From Bacteroidota bacterium (GTDB taxonomy: Bacteria > Bacteroidota > Bacteroidia > Chitinophagales > Chitinophagaceae), in NCBI GenBank assembly GCA_023429825.1, contig JAEZDC010000035.1:4301-68300 (forward strand): DNA of 64,000 nucleotides. The letters are read 5' to 3'. This document shows, in pieces, positions 1-8,383 of this stretch. The notes under the pieces were generated by a model. The model saw nothing but the letters and a program-made list of their open reading frames with translations, was not told where the DNA came from and did no database searches. Position numbers and translations under genes: made by a program. Within the stretch, counting starts at the first letter, position 1. The number at the start of each line of letters is the position of its first letter.

Positions 1-283
1 GCTGCAAATTTGTGGTATCAAAACGCTGTGGATCTTTTATTTTCGTAATCACACCAAACTGCCGTACACGTTTCGCTTTTAAACTATCATCCCAGTAATC
101 GTTTAAATCCGATTCCAGCCTTTTTTTCTCATCTTTGGAAATATCACCCTGCAGGATGATCTTATTATTGAAAACAAATTTTCCTTCCGATGCATTTTTT
201 ACAACAGTGCAGGAAGCTAACATACAAGCAAACCCAACTATCAGCAGTATAAGTTGAAATGGGGGCTTGCAGTTGAAAATCAT
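1..283 (-). CDS. TamL-type outer-membrane biogenesis lipoprotein (BamA/TamA family), N-terminal part only
   Basis: The reading frame starts at the ATG at 283 and runs off the left edge, so only the first 94 residues are visible. They show a short charged start, a hydrophobic stretch and the lipobox ASC at residues 24-26, followed by TVVKN and a segment with 'DEKKRLESDL' and 'DDSLKAKRV'. This is the pattern of Bacteroidota BamA/TamA-like lipoproteins (TamL), whose POTRA domains and 16-strand barrel would lie beyond the window. The family works at the outer membrane, probably with TamB in protein or lipid delivery. It is divergent from the TrmH-family gene with 5 bp between the start codons, an arrangement I recall as common in this phylum. 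The family call rests on the N-terminus only. Confidence 0.72.
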   Translation of the reverse strand, partial: MIFNCKPPFQLILLIVGFACMLASCTVVKNASEGKFVFNNKIILQGDISKDEKKRLESDLNDYWDDSLKAKRVRQFGVITKIKDPQRFDTTNLQ

Positions 284-288
284 AGACT

Positions 289-1011
289 ATGCTTAGTAAG
301 AATGAGGCCAAATATATCCAAAGTTTATACCACAAAAAAACAAGGAATGAAGAGGGCTTGTTTATAGCAGAAGGCCCTAAGATCATTGAAGAGATTGCTT
401 CATCTGATTTTATAATAAAGAAGTTATATGCAACAGATCATTGGATGAAGCCGACCAATGTATCGGCAGAAGTAATACGCATTAGTGAAGAAGAACTGAA
501 CAAAATATCAAACCTGCAAACTGCCAATGAAGTATTAGCTATTGTTGAACAAAAAAAGCTTTCATCTGCGCCTGCATTTCCGAACACATTAACATTATTA
601 CTGGATAACATACAAGACCCAGGAAACCTTGGAACGATCATTCGTATAGCAGATTGGTTTGGCATTGAACAGGTGATTGCCAGTAACGACACGGTTGAAT
701 TGTACAACCCCAAAGTGATTCAAAGCACCATGGGTTCTTTTGTACGAGTGCAAGTTTGGTACGAAGCGACGGAACATTTACTACGCAGCATTTCGGTTCC
801 TGTTTATGGTGCTTTATTGGATGGAGAAAATGTATTGGGTATGAGAAATATCAAGGAAGGAATATTGGTTATCGGGAATGAATCTAAAGGGATCAGTGAT
901 GCAATTAAAAAGTTTGTCACTCATCCTGTTACCATTCCAAGAAAAGGTGGCGCTGAGTCGTTGAATGCTGCAATAGCCACCGGCATCATTCTTTCACATT
1001 TTACTTCCTAA
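289..1011 (+). CDS. TrmH/SpoU-family RNA 2'-O-methyltransferase
   Basis: This is a 240-residue SPOUT (trefoil-knot) methyltransferase that would transfer a methyl group from S-adenosylmethionine to a ribose 2'-OH in tRNA or rRNA. The three family motifs are present: motif 1 'NIQDPGNLGTIIRIAD' at residues 107-122, motif 2 'VIGNESKG' near 194-201, and motif 3 'IPRKGGAESLNAAIA' at 216-230. The N-terminal 90 residues resemble the substrate-binding domain of this family (start 'MLSKNEAKYI'). The RNA target cannot be read from sequence. The gene is divergent from the tamL-like gene. Length is normal and no key residue is missing. Confidence 0.9.
   Translation: MLSKNEAKYIQSLYHKKTRNEEGLFIAEGPKIIEEIASSDFIIKKLYATDHWMKPTNVSAEVIRISEEELNKISNLQTANEVLAIVEQKKLSSAPAFPNTLTLLLDNIQDPGNLGTIIRIADWFGIEQVIASNDTVELYNPKVIQSTMGSFVRVQVWYEATEHLLRSISVPVYGALLDGENVLGMRNIKEGILVIGNESKGISDAIKKFVTHPVTIPRKGGAESLNAAIATGIILSHFTS
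309..336 (-). promoter_or_regulatory. Candidate promoter for the tamL-like gene, inside the opposite gene
   Basis: On the minus strand TTTG (333-336) is followed after 16 nt by TATATTTG (309-316), matching the Bacteroidota -33/-7 consensus (TTTG and TAnnTTTG). Transcription would start near 302, about 20 nt before the ATG at 283. The element lies within the first codons of the divergent methyltransferase gene. Confidence 0.5.
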
Positions 1012-1095
1012 CCACCATTTATCATAAAGCTTCAGCAAGTAGTTTCTAAAAAACTTGCTGATTGCTTACTTTCACCCTTGCAAAAAAAAAGCTAC

Positions 1096-3270
1096 ATGAG
1101 AATAATTTCTTTATTGATCAGCATTTGTGTGTTTTCTTTTACCAGTGCTCAACAGATCCGATGGGATAAAGATGGTTCTACATACTACCGGGTCGAGGGC
1201 GGTGAGATCATTGAGTATAGTTTGCCTGCTAACACAAGGTCTGTTTTAGTTTCTAAACCAAGCATCACTCCTAAAAATTCAAAAGAAGCTTTGGCTTTTG
1301 AGAATTACATTTTTTCTGCTGATGGCAACAAACTTCTGTTATTCACCAATACAGAGAAGGTCTGGCGGTATAATACAAGAGGAGATTACTGGCTTTACGA
1401 TCTCAGCAGTAAATCTCTGATCAAACAGTTAGGTAAAGGAAGACCTGAGTCGTCGATGATGTTTGCAAAATTTTCTCCTGATGGAAAGAAGGTAGCTTAT
1501 GTATCGCAATACAATTTATTTGTTGAGGACCTGGCTTCGGGTAAGATCACTCAGTTAACGCAGGGCGGACATCGCAAACTGATCAACGGAACATTTGATT
1601 GGGCTTACGAGGAAGAATTTTTCTGTAGAGATGGTTTCAGGTGGAGCCCTGACGGAAAAAATATCGCTTACTGGCAAATCGATGCAAGAAAGGTAAAAGA
1701 TCACATGATGATCAATAATACAGATTCGATTTATCCTTCTGTTATTCCGGTTGAATATCCTGTTGCAGGAGAATTACCTTCTCCCTTTAAAATAGGTATT
1801 GTGAATATAAACTCTGCAAAGACCAACTGGATGAACATCCCTTATGATGCAAAACTTGGCTCTTATGCACCCAGAATGGAATGGGCTGACAGCAAAGAGA
1901 TCATATTGCAACACCTAAACAGGAAGCAAAACGAGAGCAGGATCATGCTTGCAGATATCGTCTCAGGCAAAGCCAGAACTATTTACGAAGAGAAGGATGC
2001 AGCATGGATCGATATATTACCGCTATGGGATGCAGACTATTATAACGGTGGATGGGACTGGATCAATAACGGAAAAGAATTCATCTGGGCAAGCGAGAAA
2101 GATGGATGGAGGCACTTATACCGTGTAACTAAAGACGGTAAAGAAACACTTATTACCAAAGGCAATTATGATGTGATGGATATTTCCACGATCGATGAAA
2201 AGAATAATTACATCTACTTTTTTGCCTCACCGGATAATGCCACCCAAAAATATCTGTATAGAACAAAACTGGATGGTAGTGGAGCTCCTGAAAGAGTCTC
2301 TCCGGCTAATCAAAACGGAACGCACTCATATAATGTGTCGCCTACAGCAGCATTTGCATCGCATAGCTTTACAAATCATTACACACCTACGGCGAGAGAG
2401 TGGGTCTCATTGCCTGATCATAAAGCTTTACTAGGACAAAACCCTGTTAACGATGCGATCGCCAAAGCAGACAAGTCAAAAGTAAATGTGCAGTTTTTTA
2501 AGATAACCACTGCAGAAGGAGTGGAGATGGATGCATGGGTGAACAAGCCTGCTGATTTAGATTCTACTAAAAAATATCCTGTTGTATTTTATGTGTACAC
2601 AGAACCCTGGGGACAGGAAGTAAAAGATCAATACGGCATTGCCAACAATTTTTTATACAAAGGCAATATGAGCCGCGATGGGTATTTCTACATTGCTATT
2701 GATAACCGAGGTACGCCTGTTCCTAAAGGAAGAGAGTGGCGTAAATCAGTTTACCGGAAGATCGGGCTCGTTAATATCAAAGACCAGGCGATGGCTGCGA
2801 AAGAGGTTTTGAAATGGAATTTCATCGATACCTCAAGAGTAGCTGTATGGGGATGGAGCGGTGGTGGCTCAGCTACATTGAACCTGATGTTCCAGTATCC
2901 TGAGATCTATAAAACCGGCATTTCAGTTGCAGCAGTTGCCAATCAACTCACGTATGATAACATTTACCAGGAGCGCTACATGGGTTTGCCACAGGAGAAC
3001 CGGGAAGATTTTCTCGCAGGATCACCACTCACTTATGCGAAGAACTTAAGAGGTAACCTACTGTACATTCACGGAACAGGTGATGACAATGTACATTACA
3101 ATAATGCTGAAATGCTGTTGAATGAACTGATCAAACACAACAAGCAATTCCAATACATGCCTTATCCAAATAGAACGCATAGCATTTCAGAAGGAGAGGG
3201 CACTTTCCAGCATCTTTCAACTTTGTATACCAACTATTTAAAAATGTATTGTCCGCCGGGAGGCAGATGA
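1096..3270 (+). CDS. Prolyl oligopeptidase-family serine peptidase, DPP IV-like (S9B)
   Basis: Starting at the ATG at 1096, which opens a clear signal peptide ending near residue 18 (TSA|QQ), the protein has 724 residues. A DPP IV-type beta-propeller (about residues 30-460) carries the 'DWAYEEEFF' segment, whose glutamates bind the free N-terminus of the substrate. The C-terminal alpha/beta-hydrolase domain holds the nucleophile Ser588 in 'WGWSGGGSA', Asp664 in 'GTGDDNVH' and His695 in 'NRTHSISEG'. It should release X-Pro or similar dipeptides from peptides in the periplasm or outside the cell. An in-frame TTG at 1078 would extend it, but would bury the signal peptide behind six residues. A strong hairpin follows the stop codon. 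Confidence 0.93.
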   Translation: MRIISLLISICVFSFTSAQQIRWDKDGSTYYRVEGGEIIEYSLPANTRSVLVSKPSITPKNSKEALAFENYIFSADGNKLLLFTNTEKVWRYNTRGDYWLYDLSSKSLIKQLGKGRPESSMMFAKFSPDGKKVAYVSQYNLFVEDLASGKITQLTQGGHRKLINGTFDWAYEEEFFCRDGFRWSPDGKNIAYWQIDARKVKDHMMINNTDSIYPSVIPVEYPVAGELPSPFKIGIVNINSAKTNWMNIPYDAKLGSYAPRMEWADSKEIILQHLNRKQNESRIMLADIVSGKARTIYEEKDAAWIDILPLWDADYYNGGWDWINNGKEFIWASEKDGWRHLYRVTKDGKETLITKGNYDVMDISTIDEKNNYIYFFASPDNATQKYLYRTKLDGSGAPERVSPANQNGTHSYNVSPTAAFASHSFTNHYTPTAREWVSLPDHKALLGQNPVNDAIAKADKSKVNVQFFKITTAEGVEMDAWVNKPADLDSTKKYPVVFYVYTEPWGQEVKDQYGIANNFLYKGNMSRDGYFYIAIDNRGTPVPKGREWRKSVYRKIGLVNIKDQAMAAKEVLKWNFIDTSRVAVWGWSGGGSATLNLMFQYPEIYKTGISVAAVANQLTYDNIYQERYMGLPQENREDFLAGSPLTYAKNLRGNLLYIHGTGDDNVHYNNAEMLLNELIKHNKQFQYMPYPNRTHSISEGEGTFQHLSTLYTNYLKMYCPPGGR

Positions 3271-3284
3271 TCAATTGTGTAAAT

Positions 3285-3319
3285 AAAAAGAGCAGTGATG
3301 AATTCACTGCTCTTTTTTT
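3285..3319. terminator. Bidirectional rho-independent terminator
   Basis: A perfect 14-bp stem (3285-3298 with 3304-3317, core AGAGCAGTGA/TCACTGCTCT) with a 5-nt loop is flanked by A and T runs. It lies between the converging S9 peptidase gene and the 134-residue hypothetical gene and can serve both. Confidence 0.85.
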
Positions 3320-3332
3320 ATAGAGTGTGTTT

Positions 3333-3737
3333 TTATACCGGCTCCCTGGTCAGGTGTACTTTCGTCATTTGCAGGTATGCATTCTGTAGCTGATGCACAT
3401 AGTGTATGTCGGGATTGTGCCTGCGGTCTTCCCTGTACCACATATCCAGGTGTGAAAAATCATCTTTGCTTGGGATCACTAAACGGAAAGAAGCTTTCTT
3501 ATACTTTACACTTCCGTCTTCGCCTTCTTCCTTAGTGAAATTCAGTTTGCGTAATGTTTCATCATTTAATGGGATAGGATGCAAATGCTCCGGTGAGAAC
3601 CAGAACTCCTGTACATCGGTCTCAACGCAAACCTGTTTGTCTTCGTTATTCAATCGTGTTACTTCTCCTTCCCACATCTTCCCTTCAAACTCACCCATTA
3701 GGTAATCACCTACTTTAATGTCACTGAATTTGATCAT
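3333..3737 (-). CDS. Conserved hypothetical protein, 134 residues
   Basis: A hydrophilic, acidic cytoplasmic protein without signal peptide or membrane segment. The N-terminal half ('VGDYLMGEFEGKMWEGEV' followed by 'QEFWFSPEHLHPIPL') looks like a small beta-barrel of the kind that alternates short strands with Gly and Asp turns. The C-terminus contains 'DIHYVHQLQNAYLQMT', which resembles a phrase common in Bacteroidota proteins of unknown function. I do not recognise a catalytic motif. The gene stands alone between a terminator and the homogentisate dioxygenase gene, which is on the same strand upstream at a distance of about 150 bp. Confidence 0.7.
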   Translation of the reverse strand: MIKFSDIKVGDYLMGEFEGKMWEGEVTRLNNEDKQVCVETDVQEFWFSPEHLHPIPLNDETLRKLNFTKEEGEDGSVKYKKASFRLVIPSKDDFSHLDMWYREDRRHNPDIHYVHQLQNAYLQMTKVHLTREPV

Positions 3738-3842
3738 ATGGCTTTTTTGTTTTTTGGTAAGAGATAAAGAACTGTTCTAAAGCTAAGGAAAAAATCTAAC
3801 TATGAATCGTCAAGTGTAAATCGCGAATCAAGCTATAGTTTC

Positions 3843-3884
3843 CCGCCTCCAACCTCCAACCTCCAATCTACCGCCTCCAGCCTC
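3843..3884. repeat. Simple CCTCCAA-type short tandem repeat
   Basis: Five to six imperfect copies of CCTCCAA/CCTCCAG lie directly downstream of the homogentisate dioxygenase stop codon. A related low-complexity stretch (AACCTGCAACCTG) occurs at about 8335-8362. Neither encodes anything recognisable. Confidence 0.6.
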
Positions 3885-3885
3885 A

Positions 3886-5043
3886 TTACTCAGCCCAACT
3901 CATCACGTACCCCTCGTTCTCTATCTCCAATGCTGCAACTGTTAACTGTAAAGGATGAAAAGTATCCACCATCACCGCCAGTTCTTTTGTTTCTGTTTTG
4001 CCAATGCTCTTTTCGACAGCACCAGGATGTGGCCCATGCGGGATCCCTGCAGGATGTAATGTGATCATTCCCCGTGTAACATTCTTCCTGCTCATGAAAT
4101 CACCATCCACATAATACAACACCTCGTCGCTGTCTATATTGCTATGATTGTAAGGAGCCGGAATTGCCTGCGGATGATAATCATACAGCCTCGGCACAAA
4201 ACTGCACACTACGAAATTGTGTGCATCAAATGTCTGATGAACAGGTGGCGGTTGATGTACTCTACCGGTTATCGGTTCAAAATCATGAATGCTGAAGGCA
4301 AAAGGATAACAACACCCATCCCAGCCAACCACATCAAAAGGATGATGGCCGTAATGAATACCATACTGTATTCCTTTCTTTTTCGTCTTTATCAGGAAAT
4401 CACCTTTCTCGTCCATAGTAATTAAATTCTGTGGCGGACGAATATCTCTTTCACAATAAGGTGAATGCTCCAGCAGTTGCCCGTATTTACTCAGGTATCT
4501 TTTTGGAAAACGAATAGGACTAAAAGATTCTACAATGAACAACCTGTTATCCGCTGTAGCGAAATCAATTTGATAGATCGTTCCTCTTGGTATCACCAGG
4601 TAATCTCCATAACTAAAACTCAGATCGCCGTACATTGTTTTCAGCACGCCATTTCCTTCATGCACAAAGATCATCTCATCAGCATCGGCATTTTTATAGA
4701 AGTATCCTTCCATGCTTTTTTGAGGTGCTGCTAATATTATATGGCAATCATTATTAACCAGCACTGCTTTTCGGCTTTGCAGGTAATCCTGTTCAGGCTT
4801 TACCTTAAAACCCTCCAGGCTCCTGTGCTTGAGCATTCGTTCTTCCGCAACTTTGGGCATCACGTTTACAGGTTCATCTGTACCAATGATAGCAGTAGGC
4901 GGATGCACATGATACAGTATAGAATAATCGTTACTGAATCCTTCAGTAGAAAATAATTGCTCTGAGTACAGGCCGCCATCCTTTTTTCTGAATTGTGTAT
5001 GGCGCTTATGCGGAATGCTTCCCAGTTTATGATAGTAAGGCAT
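3886..5043 (-). CDS. hmgA: Homogentisate 1,2-dioxygenase
   Basis: This 385-residue protein matches the homogentisate dioxygenase family of Bacteroidota, which opens the ring of homogentisate to maleylacetoacetate in tyrosine and phenylalanine breakdown. It is a non-haem Fe(II) cupin enzyme. Visible hallmarks are the N-terminal 'MPYYHKLGSIPHKRHTQF', the central 'YGHHPFDVVGWDGCCYPFAF' block at about 231-250, and the metal-site region 'HPAGIPHGPHPGAVEKS' at about 330-346. Length agrees with relatives in this phylum, which are shorter than the human enzyme. No other tyrosine-catabolic gene (4-hydroxyphenylpyruvate dioxygenase, fumarylacetoacetase) is adjacent, so the pathway must be completed elsewhere. 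Confidence 0.9.
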   Translation of the reverse strand: MPYYHKLGSIPHKRHTQFRKKDGGLYSEQLFSTEGFSNDYSILYHVHPPTAIIGTDEPVNVMPKVAEERMLKHRSLEGFKVKPEQDYLQSRKAVLVNNDCHIILAAPQKSMEGYFYKNADADEMIFVHEGNGVLKTMYGDLSFSYGDYLVIPRGTIYQIDFATADNRLFIVESFSPIRFPKRYLSKYGQLLEHSPYCERDIRPPQNLITMDEKGDFLIKTKKKGIQYGIHYGHHPFDVVGWDGCCYPFAFSIHDFEPITGRVHQPPPVHQTFDAHNFVVCSFVPRLYDYHPQAIPAPYNHSNIDSDEVLYYVDGDFMSRKNVTRGMITLHPAGIPHGPHPGAVEKSIGKTETKELAVMVDTFHPLQLTVAALEIENEGYVMSWAE

Positions 5044-5110
5044 GGTTGTAAATTAATAGTGGAGAATTAACAATTAATAATTGAGGTATAGTACCCAACT
5101 TTTGAATTAC

Positions 5111-5162
5111 TATGACGCTTCGTTGTGTCACTCACTTGTACGCTTTGTTCTTTACTGAGCAA
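5111..5162 (+). repeat. Dispersed intergenic repeat, copy 1 (TTGCGTCGCA family)
   Basis: A diverged copy with core GTTGTGTCACTCACTTGTACG, shortened here to its shared part TCACTTGTACG, followed by a GAGCA end. It is related to copies at 37.3, 44.1, 47.4, 50.3, 56.1 and 63.0 kb. The 5044-5312 gap holds this copy and nothing else I can identify. Confidence 0.5.
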
Positions 5163-5312
5163 CCCAACAACAGTTCTTTATCTGACAGACAATTGTAACG
5201 TCATCAGCAGGAACACATACTTCCATCGCCGTTTATCAATCCAGTAAGTGAAGTTTCGTTTAAAGGTCATAAGTTGCCTTTGATACACGAATTTACTTCT
5301 AAATCTTTTATT

Positions 5313-5726
5313 ATGGCTAAAAGCAAATTGATAGCAGCAGTAATGGCATTATTTCTTTCATTCACCCTTTTTGCCCAGGATGATGAGAAAGGTGTAAAAG
5401 CTTGTTTAGAAAACTATATGAGTGGAGAAGGCGATAGGGTAGAGAGGGCTTTTCATCCCTCAGCAGCAATGAAGTACATCGACGTACAGAGTGGAGAATT
5501 TAAAGATGTGCCTATTGCTGAATACATCGCAAGGGTAAAAGCAAACACCAGTAAAAATGAAAGAAAGATCGAGATCATTTCTTTGAATGTAGAAGGCACT
5601 GCAGCTCAGGCGAAGATCAAAATCGATAACGGGAAACAAATATTATACGACTACATGAACCTACTTAAAGTAAACGGCGAATGGAAGATCGTTAGCAAGA
5701 TATTCTCGAGAAAGAATAAAGACTAA
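5313..5726 (+). CDS. Secreted NTF2-like (putative lumazine-binding) protein
   Basis: Starting at the ATG at 5313, this 137-residue protein begins with a signal peptide (cleavage near LFAQ, residue 22). The rest has the SnoaL/NTF2-like pattern: 'ACLENYMSGEGDRVERAFHPSAAMKY' is divided over a helix and first strand, and it ends in 'YDYMNLLKVNGEWKIVSKIF'. That ending is typical of the putative lumazine-binding family (PF12893). Its biochemical role is unknown; a small ligand or dimerisation in the periplasm is likely from the fold. An upstream in-frame TTG at 5274 would place 13 residues before the signal peptide and is less likely. The gene is monocistronic and ends at a hairpin. Confidence 0.8.
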   Translation: MAKSKLIAAVMALFLSFTLFAQDDEKGVKACLENYMSGEGDRVERAFHPSAAMKYIDVQSGEFKDVPIAEYIARVKANTSKNERKIEIISLNVEGTAAQAKIKIDNGKQILYDYMNLLKVNGEWKIVSKIFSRKNKD

Positions 5727-5731
5727 AAGAA

Positions 5732-5757
5732 AAGCCTCCGATCGGAGGCTTTAATAT
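5732..5757. terminator. Bidirectional rho-independent terminator
   Basis: The perfect palindrome AAGCCTCCGATCGGAGGCTT (5732-5751) lies between two converging genes and is followed by an A/T-rich tract. Confidence 0.8.
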
Positions 5758-5759
5758 TT

Positions 5760-6227
5760 TTAGTGCATTCCCGGTAACCATGGCCTTGCAATACCCTCTC
5801 TGAACGGCCAAGGAATTGTGATGAGTAATATGAGCAGCGCAACGAAGAAATACAACAAACTTCTTTTATGTTTCTTATCGTCAGGGATCAATTTCTTAGC
5901 TTGTCCTTTCCCGATCGTTATCAAAATAATAGCGATCAACATACCGGCAGGATGTTCTACAGCCCAGAAGCGGTAGACGCTGTCCTTCATCACCGCACCA
6001 AAACCATTATTGCTGATGAGTTCATATCCCCACGGGCCAGCAAACCATTGATATAACCCGATGAGCAGCGTAATATGCGCCGAGATCATCAAGAACAATC
6101 CCAGTTTTCTATCACCAGAAGTGAATGGTTTATTCAAAGCCGTGATGTGACGAAGAATATTCACTAAAAGCAATATCAATATTACCCAGCGAAGAAAATT
6201 GTGCGTATGCAATAAGCCCTGGTACAT
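5760..6227 (-). CDS. Four-helix integral membrane protein (cytochrome b-like family of Bacteroidota)
   Basis: The 155-residue protein has four predicted membrane helices (about residues 8-28, 43-63, 88-108 and 124-142). Histidines sit in or next to three of them: 'LLHTHNFLRW' at the N-terminus, 'ISAHITLLIGLYQW' and 'WAVEHPAGML'. Relatives in Bacteroidota have been labelled cytochrome B or simply membrane protein. Haem binding by these histidines is an inference from their positions, not shown. It lies downstream of the TolB-like gene on the same strand, 30 bp away, so the two may be co-transcribed. Confidence 0.7.
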   Translation of the reverse strand: MYQGLLHTHNFLRWVILILLLVNILRHITALNKPFTSGDRKLGLFLMISAHITLLIGLYQWFAGPWGYELISNNGFGAVMKDSVYRFWAVEHPAGMLIAIILITIGKGQAKKLIPDDKKHKRSLLYFFVALLILLITIPWPFREGIARPWLPGMH

Positions 6228-6257
6228 AGTTATTTTTTTGGTTGGCTATAAAGATAA

Positions 6258-7358
6258 CTACTCAACCCAATCTGCAATAAATAAATTGGTATCTCTGGTT
6301 CCGCCGTTGTTGCGGTTAGAAGCGAAGATGATCTTCTTACCATCGGGACTGAACATAGGAAATGCATCAAAGCCTTTATCACGGCTTATTTTTTCCAACC
6401 CGCTTCCATCAAGATTGATCAGGTACATGTTGAAAGGAAAACCTCTTTTGTATTCATGATTGCTGCAGAAAATAATTCTCTTACTGTCAGGTGTAAAATT
6501 CGGAGCCCAGTTAGCTTGTCCTAAACGAGTTACCTGTTGCACATTACTTCCATCCGCATTTGCTACGAATACTTCCATGTTGGTAGGTGCCACAAAACCT
6601 TGCGCAAGCAGATCTTTATAATCTTTTATTTCAGCTTCTGTCTTAGGACGGCTCGCTCTCCAAACGATCTTCTTACCATCAGGGCTGAACCATGCACCGC
6701 CATCGTAACCTAACTCATTGGTCACTTGCGTTTCTTTACCAGTAACCAAATTCATTACGTACAATTCAAGATCACCGCTCTTATCACTGCAATAGATCAT
6801 TTGCTTTCCATCAGGCGAAAGCGTAGCCTCCGCGTCGTATCCCTTTGCATTAGTTAATTGCCTAACGATCTTTCCATCCAGGTCAGCCATAAAGATGTCA
6901 TAGGTATTATACAACGGCCATATATATCGATTGCCCAGTTTAGCTCTGTCTGGCAACGGCGGGCAAGTATCCGCACCTAAATGCGTTGATGCATAGATCA
7001 CATGCTTTCCATCTTTTGTAAAAAAAGCACAGGTTGTTCTTCCCTTGCCTGTACTCACCATCTTAGGAACAAATATTTCTTTAGGACGGTATGGTAGTTT
7101 GCCAATAAATATCTGGTCGCAATTGATGCCTTGTTTAGGATTTGTTTTTTGGTAAACGATCGACTTGCCATCAAAACTGAAATAAGCTTCCGCATTATCT
7201 CCACCAAACGTTAGTTGCTGAATATTCTTGAAATGTTTTTCATCAGGGTAATGAAGCGTATCCTCAAAAACATACTCATCATATCCTTTTTTAAATGATG
7301 ATAATCCCAGCATTAGTATTGTTACCGGTATCGACAGTAACAAAAAGCCTTTCTTCAT
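6258..7358 (-). CDS. TolB-like beta-propeller (PD40/WD40-like) exported protein
   Basis: From the ATG at 7358 the protein has 366 residues with an N-terminal hydrophobic signal or anchor (residues 3-21). At least five copies of the PD40 motif follow, seen as 'FSFDGKSIVY', 'FTKDGKHVIYAS', 'LSPDGKQMIYCS', 'FSPDGKKIVWRAS', 'FTPDSKRIIFCS' and 'FSPDGKKIIFASNR'. These form a six-bladed TolB-type propeller. Such proteins act in the periplasm in protein-protein or polymer binding; the partner here is unknown. A TTG six codons upstream is a weaker start. A TACTTTTG promoter element lies 15 nt upstream, and the divergent TPR lipoprotein gene begins 89 bp away. Confidence 0.88.
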   Translation of the reverse strand: MKKGFLLLSIPVTILMLGLSSFKKGYDEYVFEDTLHYPDEKHFKNIQQLTFGGDNAEAYFSFDGKSIVYQKTNPKQGINCDQIFIGKLPYRPKEIFVPKMVSTGKGRTTCAFFTKDGKHVIYASTHLGADTCPPLPDRAKLGNRYIWPLYNTYDIFMADLDGKIVRQLTNAKGYDAEATLSPDGKQMIYCSDKSGDLELYVMNLVTGKETQVTNELGYDGGAWFSPDGKKIVWRASRPKTEAEIKDYKDLLAQGFVAPTNMEVFVANADGSNVQQVTRLGQANWAPNFTPDSKRIIFCSNHEYKRGFPFNMYLINLDGSGLEKISRDKGFDAFPMFSPDGKKIIFASNRNNGGTRDTNLFIADWVE

Positions 7359-7373
7359 GAAGTGAAATTTTCG

Positions 7374-7381
7374 CAAAAGTA
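7374..7381 (-). promoter_or_regulatory. -7 element TACTTTTG for the TolB-like gene
   Basis: Exact match to TAnnTTTG, 15 nt before the start codon at 7358. No convincing -33 TTTG is seen at normal spacing. Confidence 0.4.
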
Positions 7382-7433
7382 TTGGTTATGCAGTGCTCCG
7401 GCGTCAGAAAATAGTCAGTTTGAAGAGCAGGCC

Positions 7434-7441
7434 TGTATTTT
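7434..7441 (+). promoter_or_regulatory. -7 element TATTTTTG for the TPR lipoprotein gene
   Basis: Exact TAnnTTTG ending 6 nt before the ATG at 7448. A TTTG lies only 13 nt further upstream. If used, transcription would begin at or next to the start codon. Confidence 0.4.
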
Positions 7442-7447
7442 TGCCTT

Positions 7448-8260
7448 ATGAAACAGTTGTTCGCAGCGATATGCATTTTAGTAACACTATTTTCCTGTAA
7501 AGACAAGAGTGATGAGACCCGGAAAACACCGGGGGAAAGTGAGTTACCTGCTAACGTGAGAAGCCTTATGGAAAGAGTGAAAGCTCACCCGGACAGTATC
7601 ACCTATCGCCTGCAACTGGTAGAGGCCCTGGACAGCTTGAAGATGTACAATGAAGCGCTGGCTAATATGGATACTGTCATTCGCAAGGATAGCATCAACA
7701 ACGCTTATTGGTTTCGAAAGGCACAGCTTGAAGAAAGTGTGAAAGACACAACTGCTGCAATTAATTCATATCTCAAATCTATCAGCATCTATCCTGCGGT
7801 GGATGCGCAGTTATACCTGGCCAACCTGTTAGCTGAAAGGAAAGATGAGCGGAGTTTGCTTATAGTGAATAATGTATCTCGAAGTATGTTTGACAGCAGG
7901 ACGCTGGCCGAATGTGATTTCATTGCCGGGATATACCATGCCCGCACGAAGAATTATAAAATGGCTGATGATCTTTTCGACAGGTGTATTAAAAATGATA
8001 GAAAGTTCATGGAAGCCTATGTTGAAAAAGGATTATTGCTCATGGACCAAAACAGAACGCCTGAGGCGATGATCGTTTTCCATTTGGCCACAACCGTTGA
8101 ACCCACCTATGCAGATGCATGGTATTATGAGGGTAAATGCCTGGAGCGTTTAGGGAAAGTAAAAGAAGCGATCCAACGTTACGAAGAGAGCCTGAAGTAT
8201 GATCCGCAACTACAGGAAGCGAAAGATGCTTTATCTAAATTGAGATCACAGCAGGGGTAG
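7448..8260 (+). CDS. TPR-repeat lipoprotein
   Basis: The 270-residue product begins with a lipoprotein signal peptide (lipobox LFSC, Cys17) and then holds about five tetratricopeptide repeats. Two are clear: 'AYWFRKAQLEESVKDTTAAI' and, near the C-terminus, 'DAWYYEGKCLERLGKVKEAI' followed by 'YEESLKYDPQLQEAKDAL'. TPR lipoproteins of this type act as scaffolds on the periplasmic side of a membrane; the partner is not evident. It is divergent from the TolB-like gene, which also encodes a protein-interaction fold. No Shine-Dalgarno sequence is visible. Confidence 0.87.
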   Translation: MKQLFAAICILVTLFSCKDKSDETRKTPGESELPANVRSLMERVKAHPDSITYRLQLVEALDSLKMYNEALANMDTVIRKDSINNAYWFRKAQLEESVKDTTAAINSYLKSISIYPAVDAQLYLANLLAERKDERSLLIVNNVSRSMFDSRTLAECDFIAGIYHARTKNYKMADDLFDRCIKNDRKFMEAYVEKGLLLMDQNRTPEAMIVFHLATTVEPTYADAWYYEGKCLERLGKVKEAIQRYEESLKYDPQLQEAKDALSKLRSQQG

Positions 8261-8383
8261 TTGAGGACAATAGGCGGCAGGCGGTCGGCTATAGGCAGGT
8301 GGTTGTGATGTTAGTCACTATCGACTATCAACTATAACCTGCAACCTGTATCTTGCAACCTTTAATCGTTAACTCCATCTACC

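Noticed and set aside
1033..1060. Terminator after the TrmH-family gene
   Set aside because: CAGCAAGT/ACTTGCTG can pair, but the 12-nt loop and lack of a T tract make it unconvincing.
3840..8383. CCTCCAA and CAACCTG low-complexity stretches as functional elements
   Set aside because: They are short, irregular and directly after stop codons; no symmetry or phase was seen, so they are listed only as simple repeats.
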